Shown: in pieces, positions 13,490-21,796 of the stretch
Layout of the letters: each line of letters starts with the position of its first letter
How positions within the stretch are numbered: the stretch's first letter is position 1
Source: Solibaculum_A intestinale
GTDB lineage: Bacteria; Bacillota; Clostridia; Oscillospirales; Acutalibacteraceae
NCBI RefSeq assembly: GCF_040096205.1
Contig: NZ_JBBMFD010000030.1
Location: forward strand, 1-21,940
Direction: 5' to 3'
DNA: 21,940 nt
Notes under the pieces: generated by a model
The model's input: only the letters and a program-made list of their open reading frames with translations
Told to the model about the DNA's origin: nothing
Databases searched by the model: none
Program-made: the position numbers and the translations under genes

Positions 13490-13802
13490 CGAAATCGGAG
13501 AAATGCTGAAAGAGGCAAACATCCCGGTTGCATACAGCCATTTCGCCAAAACACAGCCTCCCCCCTTTCTCGTTTATTACGACAAGGAGGAGCAGGTCAT
13601 AACAGCGGACAGCATTGTGATCTATAAGGTCTTGAGTATTACTGTGGAGCTTTACACCACAACAAAAAATGAAGCGTTTGAAGAAAGAATAGAAAACCTT
13701 TTATCCGATCATCGCTTAGGGTTTTCGAAATATGCATCCTGGATCAACGACGCGAAAGTATATCAAACCATATATGAATTTGACACGGAGGTGTTCTTTT
13801 GA
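13479..13802 (+). CDS. Tail terminator-like protein
   Basis: A 107-residue α/β protein occupying the tail terminator position between gp10 and the major tail protein. The text MKLDEIGEMLKEANIPVAYS, PPPFLVYYDKEEQVITADSI, YKVLSITVELYTTTKNEAFE and RIENLLSDHRLGFSK fits the small terminators of clostridial siphoviruses, which cap the tail tube and contact the head. ATG 13479 lies in the overlap with gp10. Its stop (TGA 13800-13802) is shared with the TTG of the major tail gene. The family assignment comes from pattern and position. Confidence 0.8.
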   Translation: MKLDEIGEMLKEANIPVAYSHFAKTQPPPFLVYYDKEEQVITADSIVIYKVLSITVELYTTTKNEAFEERIENLLSDHRLGFSKYASWINDAKVYQTIYEFDTEVFF

Positions 13803-14641
13803 AAAAATCACTTGCAAAAGTCGGGTATTTCCAGCACCTGACGGACGGCGCGGGAAACGTGACGTATGGACCCATTCGGCAACTGGAAAGCAAGCTTTCC
13901 GGCGGTCGAGAGTATTCGGCAGAACCGCAGGGAGATCCCGTAACCGTTTATGCGGACAGCCAGATTGTTTACTCGGAAGAAACCAATAACGGCTATACCA
14001 TTACCCTCACCCTGATCGACTTGATTGACGATGTGGCAAAAAACTGGCTTGGGAATACGGTGGACGATGCCACCGGCGCTATGGCAGAATATGCGGACAT
14101 CGGCGAACGTCCTCATTTTGGCTTGGTTTTGGCAGACTACACCACGGACGGTGCGGGCAAAATCACCTATTTTTACAACTGCTATGTATCCAAGCGCCCG
14201 ACTAAGGCGGGAAAAACGTCGGAGGACACGTTTGAGCCTCAATATACAGAGTTTGAGATCACCGCAAAACCCAGAGAATCCGACCATTTGGTCTGCTACG
14301 AAACTCGCGGGTACGAAATCCCGTCCGTCGTCGTTGACCCGGGCAACCCGACCCCCGAAATCGGAGAGCTTACCGTAACGACCGAAGCAGGCACCGCGAC
14401 GGGAAAAATGAAAGTCTATGTAACTCCCGGACTTGGTGTCAATACTTCTTATCGGTACAAGATCGCCGCATCCGTGTCCGCGCCTGCGCTTGATGAAGTG
14501 ATTTCCGCCGACTACATCATGTGGGACGGGATTTCGGAAATCGCGGTATCCGGCAGCGGTAGCAAAATCCTACTGGTGGAAGTTGACCGGCAGAACAAAG
14601 CGAAGAAAGCAGGCATCACCGCCTGTAACCCCAAAGCGTAA
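13799..14641 (+). CDS. Major tail tube protein
   Basis: A 280-residue tail tube protein. Residues 1 to about 180 form the tube domain (KKSLAKVGYFQHLTDGAGNV, YGPIRQLESKLSGGREYSAE, NGYTITLTLIDLIDDVAKNW, EDTFEPQYTEFEITAKPRES). Residues about 195-280 form an appended Ig-like domain (KMKVYVTPGLGVNTSYRYKI, SGSKILLVEVDRQNKAKKAG), which usually decorates the outside of the tail. The start is TTG 13799, seven bases after GGAGG (13787-13791), within the terminator stop. It is normally one of the most abundant late proteins. The assignment is well supported by position and by these segments. Confidence 0.88.
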   Translation: MKKSLAKVGYFQHLTDGAGNVTYGPIRQLESKLSGGREYSAEPQGDPVTVYADSQIVYSEETNNGYTITLTLIDLIDDVAKNWLGNTVDDATGAMAEYADIGERPHFGLVLADYTTDGAGKITYFYNCYVSKRPTKAGKTSEDTFEPQYTEFEITAKPRESDHLVCYETRGYEIPSVVVDPGNPTPEIGELTVTTEAGTATGKMKVYVTPGLGVNTSYRYKIAASVSAPALDEVISADYIMWDGISEIAVSGSGSKILLVEVDRQNKAKKAGITACNPKA

Positions 14642-14656
14642 GGAGGACAAGAATAA

Positions 14657-15046
14657 ATGGAAAAGTCGGTTATGATTGACGGCCGCCCGGTGCGCTTTCG
14701 CGCCACCGGAGGCACTCTGTACCGGTATAAGGCGCAGTTTGGGCGGGAGTTTCTCGCAGACATAAGCGGAATCTATGAGTTTCGCGAAGGGGAAGCAAAA
14801 AAAGCGGCCGGCCTCATAAAAGATGGCGGGGACGAATCAGCCTTGCAAAGCGTTTTTAACCTGGAAAAATTCAAGCTCGAAACAATTTATGACATCCTGT
14901 GGACGCTTGCAAAAACGGCAGATCCCTCCATTCCACCGCCCGTCGACTGGCTTGACGGCTTCGAAAAATTCCCTGTGCTCCAAATCTTTGCGGAGGTACA
15001 AGATTTGATCGTGGCAAATCTCAAAGTCGACTCAAAAAACGGATAA
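14657..15046 (+). CDS. Tail assembly chaperone gpG-like
   Basis: A 129-residue tail assembly chaperone, the short product of the gpG/gpGT pair, encoded between the major tail and tape measure genes. The text EKSVMIDGRPVRFRATGGTL, YRYKAQFGREFLADISG, LETIYDILWTLAKTADPSIP and DWLDGFEKFPVLQIFAEVQD is typical. GGAGG lies upstream of ATG 14657. Its last codons are TCA AAA AAC GGA TAA, embedding a slippery heptamer so that some ribosomes continue in the -1 frame. It helps coat and fold the tape measure during tail assembly. Confidence 0.87.
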   Translation: MEKSVMIDGRPVRFRATGGTLYRYKAQFGREFLADISGIYEFREGEAKKAAGLIKDGGDESALQSVFNLEKFKLETIYDILWTLAKTADPSIPPPVDWLDGFEKFPVLQIFAEVQDLIVANLKVDSKNG

Positions 15047-15354
15047 GCGGCGGTAGCTCGACAGGCGACGGCTCTCTCATGACTACAGAGGAGCTTGTCG
15101 CCTGTATGGTTTTGCGCGGGTTAACCGTCGCGGACATGGATCAATTTACAATCGGGATGCTCCTCAACTACGCTTACGCTCATAACCGTATCCAGAGGAT
15201 TGCAAACGGTGAGAGTGTACCGGATACCGATGCGAGATATAAGCAGCTTAAATCAATCGCGCCCATTATCGAGGAGAAGTACAAAGCAGGCCAAATATCA
15301 AAAGAAAAATATGACGAATACCGAAAGTCAATCGAAAGATATGGGGGTGAGTAA
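14657..15354 (+). CDS. Tail assembly chaperone gpGT-like, -1 frameshift fusion
   Basis: If ribosomes slip by -1 at AAAAAAC (15034-15040), the first 128 codons continue as CGG ATA AGC (from 15040) and run to TAA 15354, adding 104 residues for a 232-residue product. The -1 frame carries a helical domain (TTEELVACMVLRGLTVADMD, FTIGMLLNYAYAHNR, DARYKQLKSIAPIIEEKY) like the T domain of gpGT in other siphoviruses. That extension has no credible start of its own: an ATG at 15079 exists but lacks a ribosome site. The fusion is inferred from the canonical heptamer, the frame relation and gene order. Confidence 0.78.
15034..15040 (+). promoter_or_regulatory. -1 ribosomal frameshift site A AAA AAC
   Basis: The zero-frame codons are TCA AAA AAC, so the heptamer A AAA AAC is in exact X XXY YYZ register, six bases before the gpG stop TAA (15044-15046 counting the intervening GGA). 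Slipping back one base enters the open frame of the T domain. I see no clear stimulatory stem in the next 40 bases. Confidence 0.75.
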
Positions 15355-15356
15355 CA

Positions 15357-17936
15357 ACGGCAGGTAAAATTCAGGGTATCACGGTTAGTATCGGAGGAGA
15401 TACAACCGGACTCGACAAAGCGCTGAAGGACATCAACAAATCCAGCCGAAACCTCCAATCCGAGCTGCGGCAGGTGGATCGACTTTTAAAATTAGACCCG
15501 GGAAACACGGTGCTTGTTTCGCAAAAGCAGCAAATTTTGCAGGATGTCGTGGAGAAAACCACAAAAAAACTCGAAGCCCTAGAGCAAGCGCAAGACGAAG
15601 TTAATAAAAAATTTGAAGAAGGCTCTATCGATGCCGGTCAGTATCGTGAATTTCAGCGCGAGGTGGAAAAGACAAAAAAGAGCCTGGCTGATGCTGCAGA
15701 TCAACTCGAAGAACTAAAAAAGGAAAGCAAGTCCGCCGGTAGAGAAGTAGATGACCTGGGGGATGGATTTAAGGGCTCTGCGTCCCAGGCGAAAAAATTC
15801 GGGACGTCTGCGGATTCGGCGGCAAAGGATATCAAATCCGCCGGCAAAGAGAGCGGGACCGCAGGATCAAAAATCGAGAAAGCCGGAAAGCAGGCAAAAA
15901 GTTCGGGAGACGATGCAAAGAAGGGCAGTAAAGGCTGGTCATCGTTCCAATCCGGGCTAGAAAAGGTTGGCTCGTTTGCTGCGAAATCGCTCGCAGCTTT
16001 AAGCGCTAGTGCGGTTGCGGCAACCACCGGGACGCAAGAATTGCGAATGGACCTTTCGAAATTAGAGCAAAATGCGACCGACGCGGGACAAAGCGTCGAC
16101 GGAGCAAATGCACACCTCCGCGATTTGTATGCGATTACAGGCGAGACAGACAGCAGCATTGAGGCTCTCTCAAATTTGATGCAGGCGGGATTTACCGACA
16201 ACAACCTCACCACTGCTGTCGAGGCTCTTTCCGGCGCAATCATAAAATTCCCAGACACTTTAAAAATCGAAAGCCTTTCGGACAGCCTGCAAGAAACCCT
16301 AGCGACAGGAGAGGCGACCGGACAGTTTGCAGAGCTTTTGGAGCGATTGGGCCTCAATTTGGATGATTTCAATGCAGGGCTTTCGCGGTGTACGACCGGG
16401 ACGGAAAAACAGCAATATGCTCTTGACATCTTAGCAAAAACAGGGCTTGCGGATGTAAATAGTGCATATCGAGATACAAACGAGTCGCTAATCGGGATTA
16501 ATAACGCTCAATTTGATATGCAGGAGAGTCTGGCCGAAATAGGGGGAAAGCTCGCGCCTACAGTAGCTAAAGTGATGAAGGGAGTTTCGGAGGCGGCCGA
16601 TTTTTTGGCAGAGAACTTCGACGTTCTAGCACCCATTATTGCAGGTGTAGCGACCGCTTTAGCAACCGCTACGGTAGCGCAATGGGCGATGAATGCCGCT
16701 ATGTATGCAAATCCGGCCGTTCTTATCATCGGTCTGATCTTGGGTCTGATTGCGGCTCTAGTTGCTTTAATTGCCTCTAATGAGGATTTTAGAAATAGCT
16801 GGAATGACATGTGGGGACAAGTAGGAAAATTCTTTCAAGACGTTTGGAATAACATATGCAATTTCTTCACGGTAACAATACCAGAGGCGTGGAACTCTGT
16901 TGTGGAGTTCTTTTCTGGCATCCCCGAGTGGTGGAATGGCATTTGGAGCCAAGTGGGGCAATTTTTCCAGGATTGTTGGAATAACATTGTCGCCTTTTTT
17001 ACCGAGACCATCCCCTCGTGGATCAATTCGATTGGAGAGTGGTTTGCATCCTTGCCGCAAAAAATCGGCTATGCATTAGGCCAGGCGGTGGGATCGGTCG
17101 CAAAATTCGGCCAAGACTTATGGAATTGGGTCACGACCGAAATCCCTAAGTTTTTCGGCGAAATCGGTCGATGGTTTTCCGAACTCCCTGGAAACATCGC
17201 CAATTGGTTTACCGATGCTGTGAACAACGTCGGTAAATTCGGTCAAGACCTGTGGAATTGGGTCACAACCGAAATTCCGAAGTTTTTCGGCGAAATTGGC
17301 CGGTGGTTTTCCGAATTACCTGGGAACATTTGGAACTGGTTGACCGAAGCAGTAAACAATGTGATCAATTGGGGTAAGGACCTGATTGATCAAGGATGCA
17401 AGGCTGCACAGGATTTTTTTAACGGCATCGTAGATACCATCAAGGGGTTACCGGACAAAATATATCAAATCGGAGAGGATATTGTAAAAGGCATTTGGAA
17501 CGGTATCAAGAGCATGGGAGACTGGCTTTGGCAGCAAATCAGCGGATTTTGCGATGGATTTGTCCAAGGATTTAAGGATGCATTTGGTATCCACTCTCCG
17601 TCAACCATCATGCGCGATGCCGTGGGTAAGTTTCTCGCGCTTGGCGTCGGAGAAGGGTTTGAGCGCGAAATGAAAAACGTGTCCAGGGATATGGCGGCGG
17701 CTGTGCCAACCACCTTTGACGCGCAAGTGGACAGCGTGTCCCGTAACAGCAATAACGCCATCCTGTCTGGCGATATTGTCAACGCCATTGCAGACGGCTT
17801 CGGCAGCCTATCCACTCCCAAGCAACCGGTGATCGTGCAATTTTCTGTGAGCGGGAAAAACTTGATCGAGGCGACGTTTGATGACTTTGCAGAGGTCATC
17901 AAACGGAAAGGCTATCGCCTGGTGCCGGTAAACTAA
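15357..17936 (+). CDS. Tail tape measure protein
   Basis: An 859-residue tape measure (counted from ACG 15357), setting tail length. At about 1.5 Å per residue that suggests a tail near 130 nm. N-terminal coiled coil: AGKIQGITVSIGGDTTGLDK through QELRQVDRLLKLDPGNT-like text and on to residue about 150; then Ser/Lys-rich spacers; a hydrophobic stretch near PAVLIIGLILGLIAALVALI; Trp-rich repeats (a 132-bp tandem duplication); and a C-terminal GIHSPSTIMRDAVGKFLALG motif. The start is odd. The family-typical MAGKIQGIT begins here with ACG behind GGGGGTGAG, and no ATG, GTG or TTG lies in frame between the stop at 15348 and the GTG at 15474, which is inside the conserved coiled coil. Confidence 0.94.
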   Translation, partial: TAGKIQGITVSIGGDTTGLDKALKDINKSSRNLQSELRQVDRLLKLDPGNTVLVSQKQQILQDVVEKTTKKLEALEQAQDEVNKKFEEGSIDAGQYREFQREVEKTKKSLADAADQLEELKKESKSAGREVDDLGDGFKGSASQAKKFGTSADSAAKDIKSAGKESGTAGSKIEKAGKQAKSSGDDAKKGSKGWSSFQSGLEKVGSFAAKSLAALSASAVAATTGTQELRMDLSKLEQNATDAGQSVDGANAHLRDLYAITGETDSSIEALSNLMQAGFTDNNLTTAVEALSGAIIKFPDTLKIESLSDSLQETLATGEATGQFAELLERLGLNLDDFNAGLSRCTTGTEKQQYALDILAKTGLADVNSAYRDTNESLIGINNAQFDMQESLAEIGGKLAPTVAKVMKGVSEAADFLAENFDVLAPIIAGVATALATATVAQWAMNAAMYANPAVLIIGLILGLIAALVALIASNEDFRNSWNDMWGQVGKFFQDVWNNICNFFTVTIPEAWNSVVEFFSGIPEWWNGIWSQVGQFFQDCWNNIVAFFTETIPSWINSIGEWFASLPQKIGYALGQAVGSVAKFGQDLWNWVTTEIPKFFGEIGRWFSELPGNIANWFTDAVNNVGKFGQDLWNWVTTEIPKFFGEIGRWFSELPGNIWNWLTEAVNNVINWGKDLIDQGCKAAQDFFNGIVDTIKGLPDKIYQIGEDIVKGIWNGIKSMGDWLWQQISGFCDGFVQGFKDAFGIHSPSTIMRDAVGKFLALGVGEGFEREMKNVSRDMAAAVPTTFDAQVDSVSRNSNNAILSGDIVNAIADGFGSLSTPKQPVIVQFSVSGKNLIEATFDDFAEVIKRKGYRLVPVN
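17103..17366 (+). repeat. 132-bp tandem duplication in the tape measure gene
   Basis: Two copies with a period of 132 bases (44 codons), 17103-17234 and 17235-17366. Both encode KFGQDLWNWVTTEIPKFFGE followed by IGRWFSELPGN. The copies differ mostly at third positions and at their last codons. Upstream, at about 16790-17060, are looser Trp-rich relatives of the same unit (FFQDVWNNICNFF, FFQDCWNNIVAFF). Gain or loss of a copy would change predicted tail length by about 6-7 nm. Confidence 0.9.
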
Positions 17937-17949
17937 GGGGTGAACGTAT

Positions 17950-18330
17950 TTGATCAATCGAGATATAGACCTACTCGTGATGGATGGGCTCAAAGTTTTA
18001 CATATCTCCGATTATGACGCGCAAAAGCGTCCGGAGGTCAAGACGATTACCACGCCAAGCGGTCGAGTTATAACAAAATATGGGTACGAAAAGTATTACA
18101 TAAACGTGACGGTGGAATCCATGTCGCGGGAAGAAAAAAATGCACTATACGCTGTGTTGAAAAAACGTGGATCAGTGTACTGCGCTTTTTTTGATTGCGA
18201 TACCTCGGAAACCGGCTACGGTAATTTTACTGTGACATCCTTTAGCGTCCCCAAAATTGCGATTTCGTCTCACGGCAAGCAGTATTTTGACAATATTTCG
18301 TTCGCCCTGGCCGAATCGACAGGGCGGTGA
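17950..18330 (+). CDS. Distal tail protein-like (Dit)
   Basis: A 126-residue protein directly after the tape measure, the position of distal tail proteins that begin the baseplate in siphoviruses. The text INRDIDLLVMDGLKVLHISD, KTITTPSGRVITKYGYEKYY, INVTVESMSREEKNALYAVL and CAFFDCDTSETGYGNFTVTS suggests a small β-rich Dit-type fold, shorter than the 200-250 residues of full Dit. The start is TTG 17950, six bases after AAGGGGTGA; an ATG at 17980 would remove the first ten residues. The family call rests mostly on position. Confidence 0.72.
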   Translation: MINRDIDLLVMDGLKVLHISDYDAQKRPEVKTITTPSGRVITKYGYEKYYINVTVESMSREEKNALYAVLKKRGSVYCAFFDCDTSETGYGNFTVTSFSVPKIAISSHGKQYFDNISFALAESTGR

Positions 18331-18334
18331 TTAT

Positions 18335-20089
18335 ATGGTAACGACAACGCAAGCCTATCAAGCTGCCATTGCAGCAGACACGGAGCGAGTCGTTCCGCGT
18401 CTTTTGTTTGATTTTGCGGACCCAAACCTAAAAGCCGGAAACATCACTGTCACAGCATCATTTGATACGGATTCCAGGCCGGAGCAGGTTTGCGACCTAT
18501 CCGACCTTCCGGCGATACGCTTTGCGAGCTTTGAGGGGAGGGGGTTCCCACTCGACGGCAGCGTCCGGATTTTTGATGCATCTGACGATGCACGCATCGG
18601 CATATGTAGCGAGGATGTATCCTCTGACGGGGGGAACCTTACATACAATGTGACTTTGCAAGTGGACCGGACAATATCAAGCGCCGGCATTACCATTTGG
18701 TTTGATACAGCGGGACATGATGGGGCGGATAGTTTTGTCGTTGCGTTTTACAACGGCGATAAGGTTGTCAAAACGTTATCTGCATCCAATTATGAGGCGG
18801 AGGTCTACGCCTCTGCGCAGCCGATTGATAACTATGACCGGGTGTTGATCGGCATAACGAGATGGCAGACCCCGCACCGTAAAGTTAAGGTCACTCGTGT
18901 GATGTTTGGTACATCGGAGGATTTCGGAGGCGATAAGCTTATAAGCCTCAACGCCAAAGAGCAAATCAATGTGTTTGAGAGTAACTTATCAATCTCCGAA
19001 ATCACGGCGAAATTTGAGAATTCAGACGGACGGTTTAACCCGTTCGCGGGGAATTCTCAATCCCGTTACCTGCGCCAAAGGATCAAAATGCGCCCGCAGC
19101 TGGGGCTACTTTTGCCATCCGGCGCCACCGAATACATAGACCTGGGATATTACGACCTGTATCAATACCCCACGTCCAGTGAGGAGGACACGGCGAGCTT
19201 TGTCCTACGATCTCCCTTGCAGTATATGAGCGGCACCTATCATCCGGACTCCTACGAGCCAATTTCCGCCGGCGCTCTGGCCGAAAAAGTATTTGCCGCA
19301 GCCGGTATAAGCGACTATGAGATTGATGCGGGATACTATGGCGTGCTTGTAAACCAGTATGTAACTGGTGATCACCAGCTTAACGTTATGCTGCAATGGA
19401 CCGCGAATGCAGTAGGCGGATATGTGGATGTGGACAAATGTACTGGCAAAATCCTACTCAAAACGCTTGACTTGTCGTCTGCGCCAGCAATTACCCTCGA
19501 CGATGACAACACCACCGAGCGGCCGGGGCTTACGCAATTAAGCTTGCCAAGCGGGGTGGAAATCCCCTATTACACGATCGCAATAGAGACAGATGTGGCG
19601 GAGCTGATAAAAGAAACGGTCGCGCCGAACGGACGGGAAGAATACTGGATCACTTACGACCCCGCAATCGAGGTATCCATCGCCGTAAACGGCGGGTCAT
19701 TGGTATCCAGCTCCGTCTTTTTGGCAACCGCAAAAGTAACTGTGGAGTCGACCGGAGAGGCGGAAATAACCATTACCGGAAGGAAACTCAAACAAAACAA
19801 GGCGGTTTACAAATATGAAAATCCGAATAAGGCGGACAACGATCTTTCGCCCGAAATACTGGATAATCAATTGATTGCGGACCGCACACAAGCGCAGGTG
19901 GTGGCGGAGCTCTATTTTGCGTGGCTTTCTAAGCGAGTTTCGGCGCAAGTCAAATGGCGCGGAGACATGAGCATCCGAGCCGGCGATATGGCGGAAATTC
20001 CGGAAGGCAAGGGGCTAATCGTATCAAATGAGATTACGTATGACAACGGATATCTAAGCCAAACGACCACATTGAGGGCGGGTGAATAA
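18335..20089 (+). CDS. Tail-associated baseplate protein (Tal-like)
   Basis: A 584-residue tail tip protein. A β-rich N-terminal third (TTTQAYQAAIAADTERVVPR, RLLFDFADP) is followed by INVFESNLSISEITAKFENS with DGRFNPF at about 226-237. The latter is a segment I associate with tail hub proteins of clostridial phages; LDLGYYDLYQYPTS-like text comes next. The remainder holds a VNQYVTGDHQLNVMLQWTAN region and a C-terminal AEIPEGKGLIVSNEITYDNG. No peptidase or lysozyme motif is apparent. The start is ATG 18335, just after GGTGAT, rather than the longer frame starting inside the Dit-like gene. Confidence 0.74.
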   Translation: MVTTTQAYQAAIAADTERVVPRLLFDFADPNLKAGNITVTASFDTDSRPEQVCDLSDLPAIRFASFEGRGFPLDGSVRIFDASDDARIGICSEDVSSDGGNLTYNVTLQVDRTISSAGITIWFDTAGHDGADSFVVAFYNGDKVVKTLSASNYEAEVYASAQPIDNYDRVLIGITRWQTPHRKVKVTRVMFGTSEDFGGDKLISLNAKEQINVFESNLSISEITAKFENSDGRFNPFAGNSQSRYLRQRIKMRPQLGLLLPSGATEYIDLGYYDLYQYPTSSEEDTASFVLRSPLQYMSGTYHPDSYEPISAGALAEKVFAAAGISDYEIDAGYYGVLVNQYVTGDHQLNVMLQWTANAVGGYVDVDKCTGKILLKTLDLSSAPAITLDDDNTTERPGLTQLSLPSGVEIPYYTIAIETDVAELIKETVAPNGREEYWITYDPAIEVSIAVNGGSLVSSSVFLATAKVTVESTGEAEITITGRKLKQNKAVYKYENPNKADNDLSPEILDNQLIADRTQAQVVAELYFAWLSKRVSAQVKWRGDMSIRAGDMAEIPEGKGLIVSNEITYDNGYLSQTTTLRAGE

Positions 20090-21796
20090 ATGATTTTAGG
20101 ATATGCGCCGCAGATCGGAGATTTTCGCTACATGCAGTGGCGTGCCTATCCATACGATACGCAAATGCAATACCGGACCTATACGCCTGGCAGGCGAATA
20201 TTGGTCACGTCCATCCATTTTTACTGTGCCGCTCACGCAGGATACCAAACCCCTCTATACGTGGCGGGTGCCGTGTGGGACGCAAATAGCGGCGAGGTGC
20301 TAATCCGTGGGAGTATGCAGGCGGTTGCAACCGGTAGCGGGGGGCCGCGCGGTCAATACTGGATCACCGATAACGCCCGCGGAATCATTGAGGCAAACCG
20401 GCATATTGGGATCGGGTGGGCAAAAGGACAGGCAAACAACGCGGCGGCAGAATGGTCCGTTGTGCAGACTGGCGCAACCTACTGGCAGGATATCCCGGTC
20501 CGCAGCGACGATTTCCCAACCACCTTTTCGCCCGGTGGCACCCGCGCGGAATCCATCGGCGCATATGTGGAGTACGTCTATCCACTGGACAGCATAAGTG
20601 TGCCGGCAATTACGTTGTCCGTTGGAGAGGCGAGACCGGCGCCAGTATCAATATCGCCAGGCGACGCAACTTACACACTGCAATATGAGTCTACCAACCC
20701 CAACATATTTACGGTGGACGGCAGCGGCAATCTTCGCGCGGTGAGTCCTGGTACTGCTGTGCTTAATGTGTATGACACCTTTGGGAGCGGAGTATCTGCA
20801 TCAGCCACGGTAACCGTTCGCACGCCGGTGACAGGTGTGGAGATCAACAAGCACACCTTGGACTTAGACGAGGGCCAGCAAGAGCTACTCGCGTGCGAAA
20901 TCTACCCACTGGACGCCTCGGACAAAAGCGGGACGTGGGCATCGAGCAATCCGGCCGTTGCAACCTGCAATGCGGGCGGCTTGGTATCCGCCGTATCAAA
21001 AGGTAGCGCTATTGTATCAGTTACCACTACAGACGGTGGTTACCGAGATGAATGCGCCGTAACGGTACGCCGCAGAGTCACAGGCATATCGGTATCCCCA
21101 CAAAGCTTTAACTTGGACTCAGGCGATACCCAACAACTGATTGCAACTATTACGCCCGAGGGAGCGAGTAACACGGCGGTTACATGGTCGTCAAGCGACC
21201 CGGAAGTTGCGGAGGTATCGCAAACCGGCCTTATTACCGCCGTCAGCTACGGCAGCGCAGAGATTACGGCAAAAACCGAAGATGGAGAATACAAAGCGGT
21301 TGCAGTGATTACCGTAAACGGGGAGCCTGTTTGGTACGATATGACTCCATTTACGGCGCGCGATTTTTTGGAGTATTACCACGTGGAGCAGGTACACAGT
21401 AATTTGCGCCTGATCAGGCAATACATGGTGTGGGATGGGGCGAGCGTGCCGACGCTTACACCGGTGGGCACATCGAATGGTTATGCAACTCTGAAATCTC
21501 AGGTTAAAAACATCTTAAATACCGTCGAGCAAAACATCGACTTACTGCACGATTATATTAATTGGATTGATCCATATTACGGCGCACCCGTGGCGTGGGA
21601 CCGTATAGCGCCCGAATATGACGATATCAACCGATGGTTGTTAATTTGTAGCCACCTACGCAGCACCTTGCTTATGTATGAGGCTATGGATTATTACTTG
21701 GGCGACAATACAGGCGCCTATATCGTTGACAGTACAGGAGCGAAAATCCTGGTGAAAGGGGACTACTTAAATGGCGGAAACCGTAAAACAAATTAG
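20090..21796 (+). CDS. Baseplate or tail-tip protein with three Ig-like (Big_2) domains
   Basis: A 568-residue protein. Residues 1-165 form a β-rich N-terminal domain (DFRYMQWRAYPYDTQMQYRT, TSIHFYCAAHAGYQTPLYVA), probably sugar- or partner-binding. Residues about 168-244, 247-327 and 330-410 are three bacterial Ig-like group 2 domains, each with the TWSSSDPEVAEVSQTGLITA pattern (seen best in the third). Residues 415-568 form a helical C-terminal domain rich in Trp and Tyr (FLEYYHVEQVHSNLRLIRQY, ILNTVEQNIDLLHDYINWID). Ig-like domains on phage tails often bind cell-surface or mucus glycans. ATG 20090 immediately follows the previous stop. The role is inferred from domains and position. Confidence 0.75.
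   Translation: MILGYAPQIGDFRYMQWRAYPYDTQMQYRTYTPGRRILVTSIHFYCAAHAGYQTPLYVAGAVWDANSGEVLIRGSMQAVATGSGGPRGQYWITDNARGIIEANRHIGIGWAKGQANNAAAEWSVVQTGATYWQDIPVRSDDFPTTFSPGGTRAESIGAYVEYVYPLDSISVPAITLSVGEARPAPVSISPGDATYTLQYESTNPNIFTVDGSGNLRAVSPGTAVLNVYDTFGSGVSASATVTVRTPVTGVEINKHTLDLDEGQQELLACEIYPLDASDKSGTWASSNPAVATCNAGGLVSAVSKGSAIVSVTTTDGGYRDECAVTVRRRVTGISVSPQSFNLDSGDTQQLIATITPEGASNTAVTWSSSDPEVAEVSQTGLITAVSYGSAEITAKTEDGEYKAVAVITVNGEPVWYDMTPFTARDFLEYYHVEQVHSNLRLIRQYMVWDGASVPTLTPVGTSNGYATLKSQVKNILNTVEQNIDLLHDYINWIDPYYGAPVAWDRIAPEYDDINRWLLICSHLRSTLLMYEAMDYYLGDNTGAYIVDSTGAKILVKGDYLNGGNRKTN

Noticed and set aside
15079..15354. Separate gene starting at ATG 15079
   Set aside because: No Shine-Dalgarno lies upstream, while a perfect in-register slippery heptamer and an open -1 frame join it to gpG, matching the known tail chaperone arrangement.
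15701..16429. Long minus-strand open frame (242 codons) opposite the tape measure
   Set aside because: It is a shadow of the Ser/Ala/Lys-rich coding strand, has no ribosome site or domain, and is wholly inside a secure gene.
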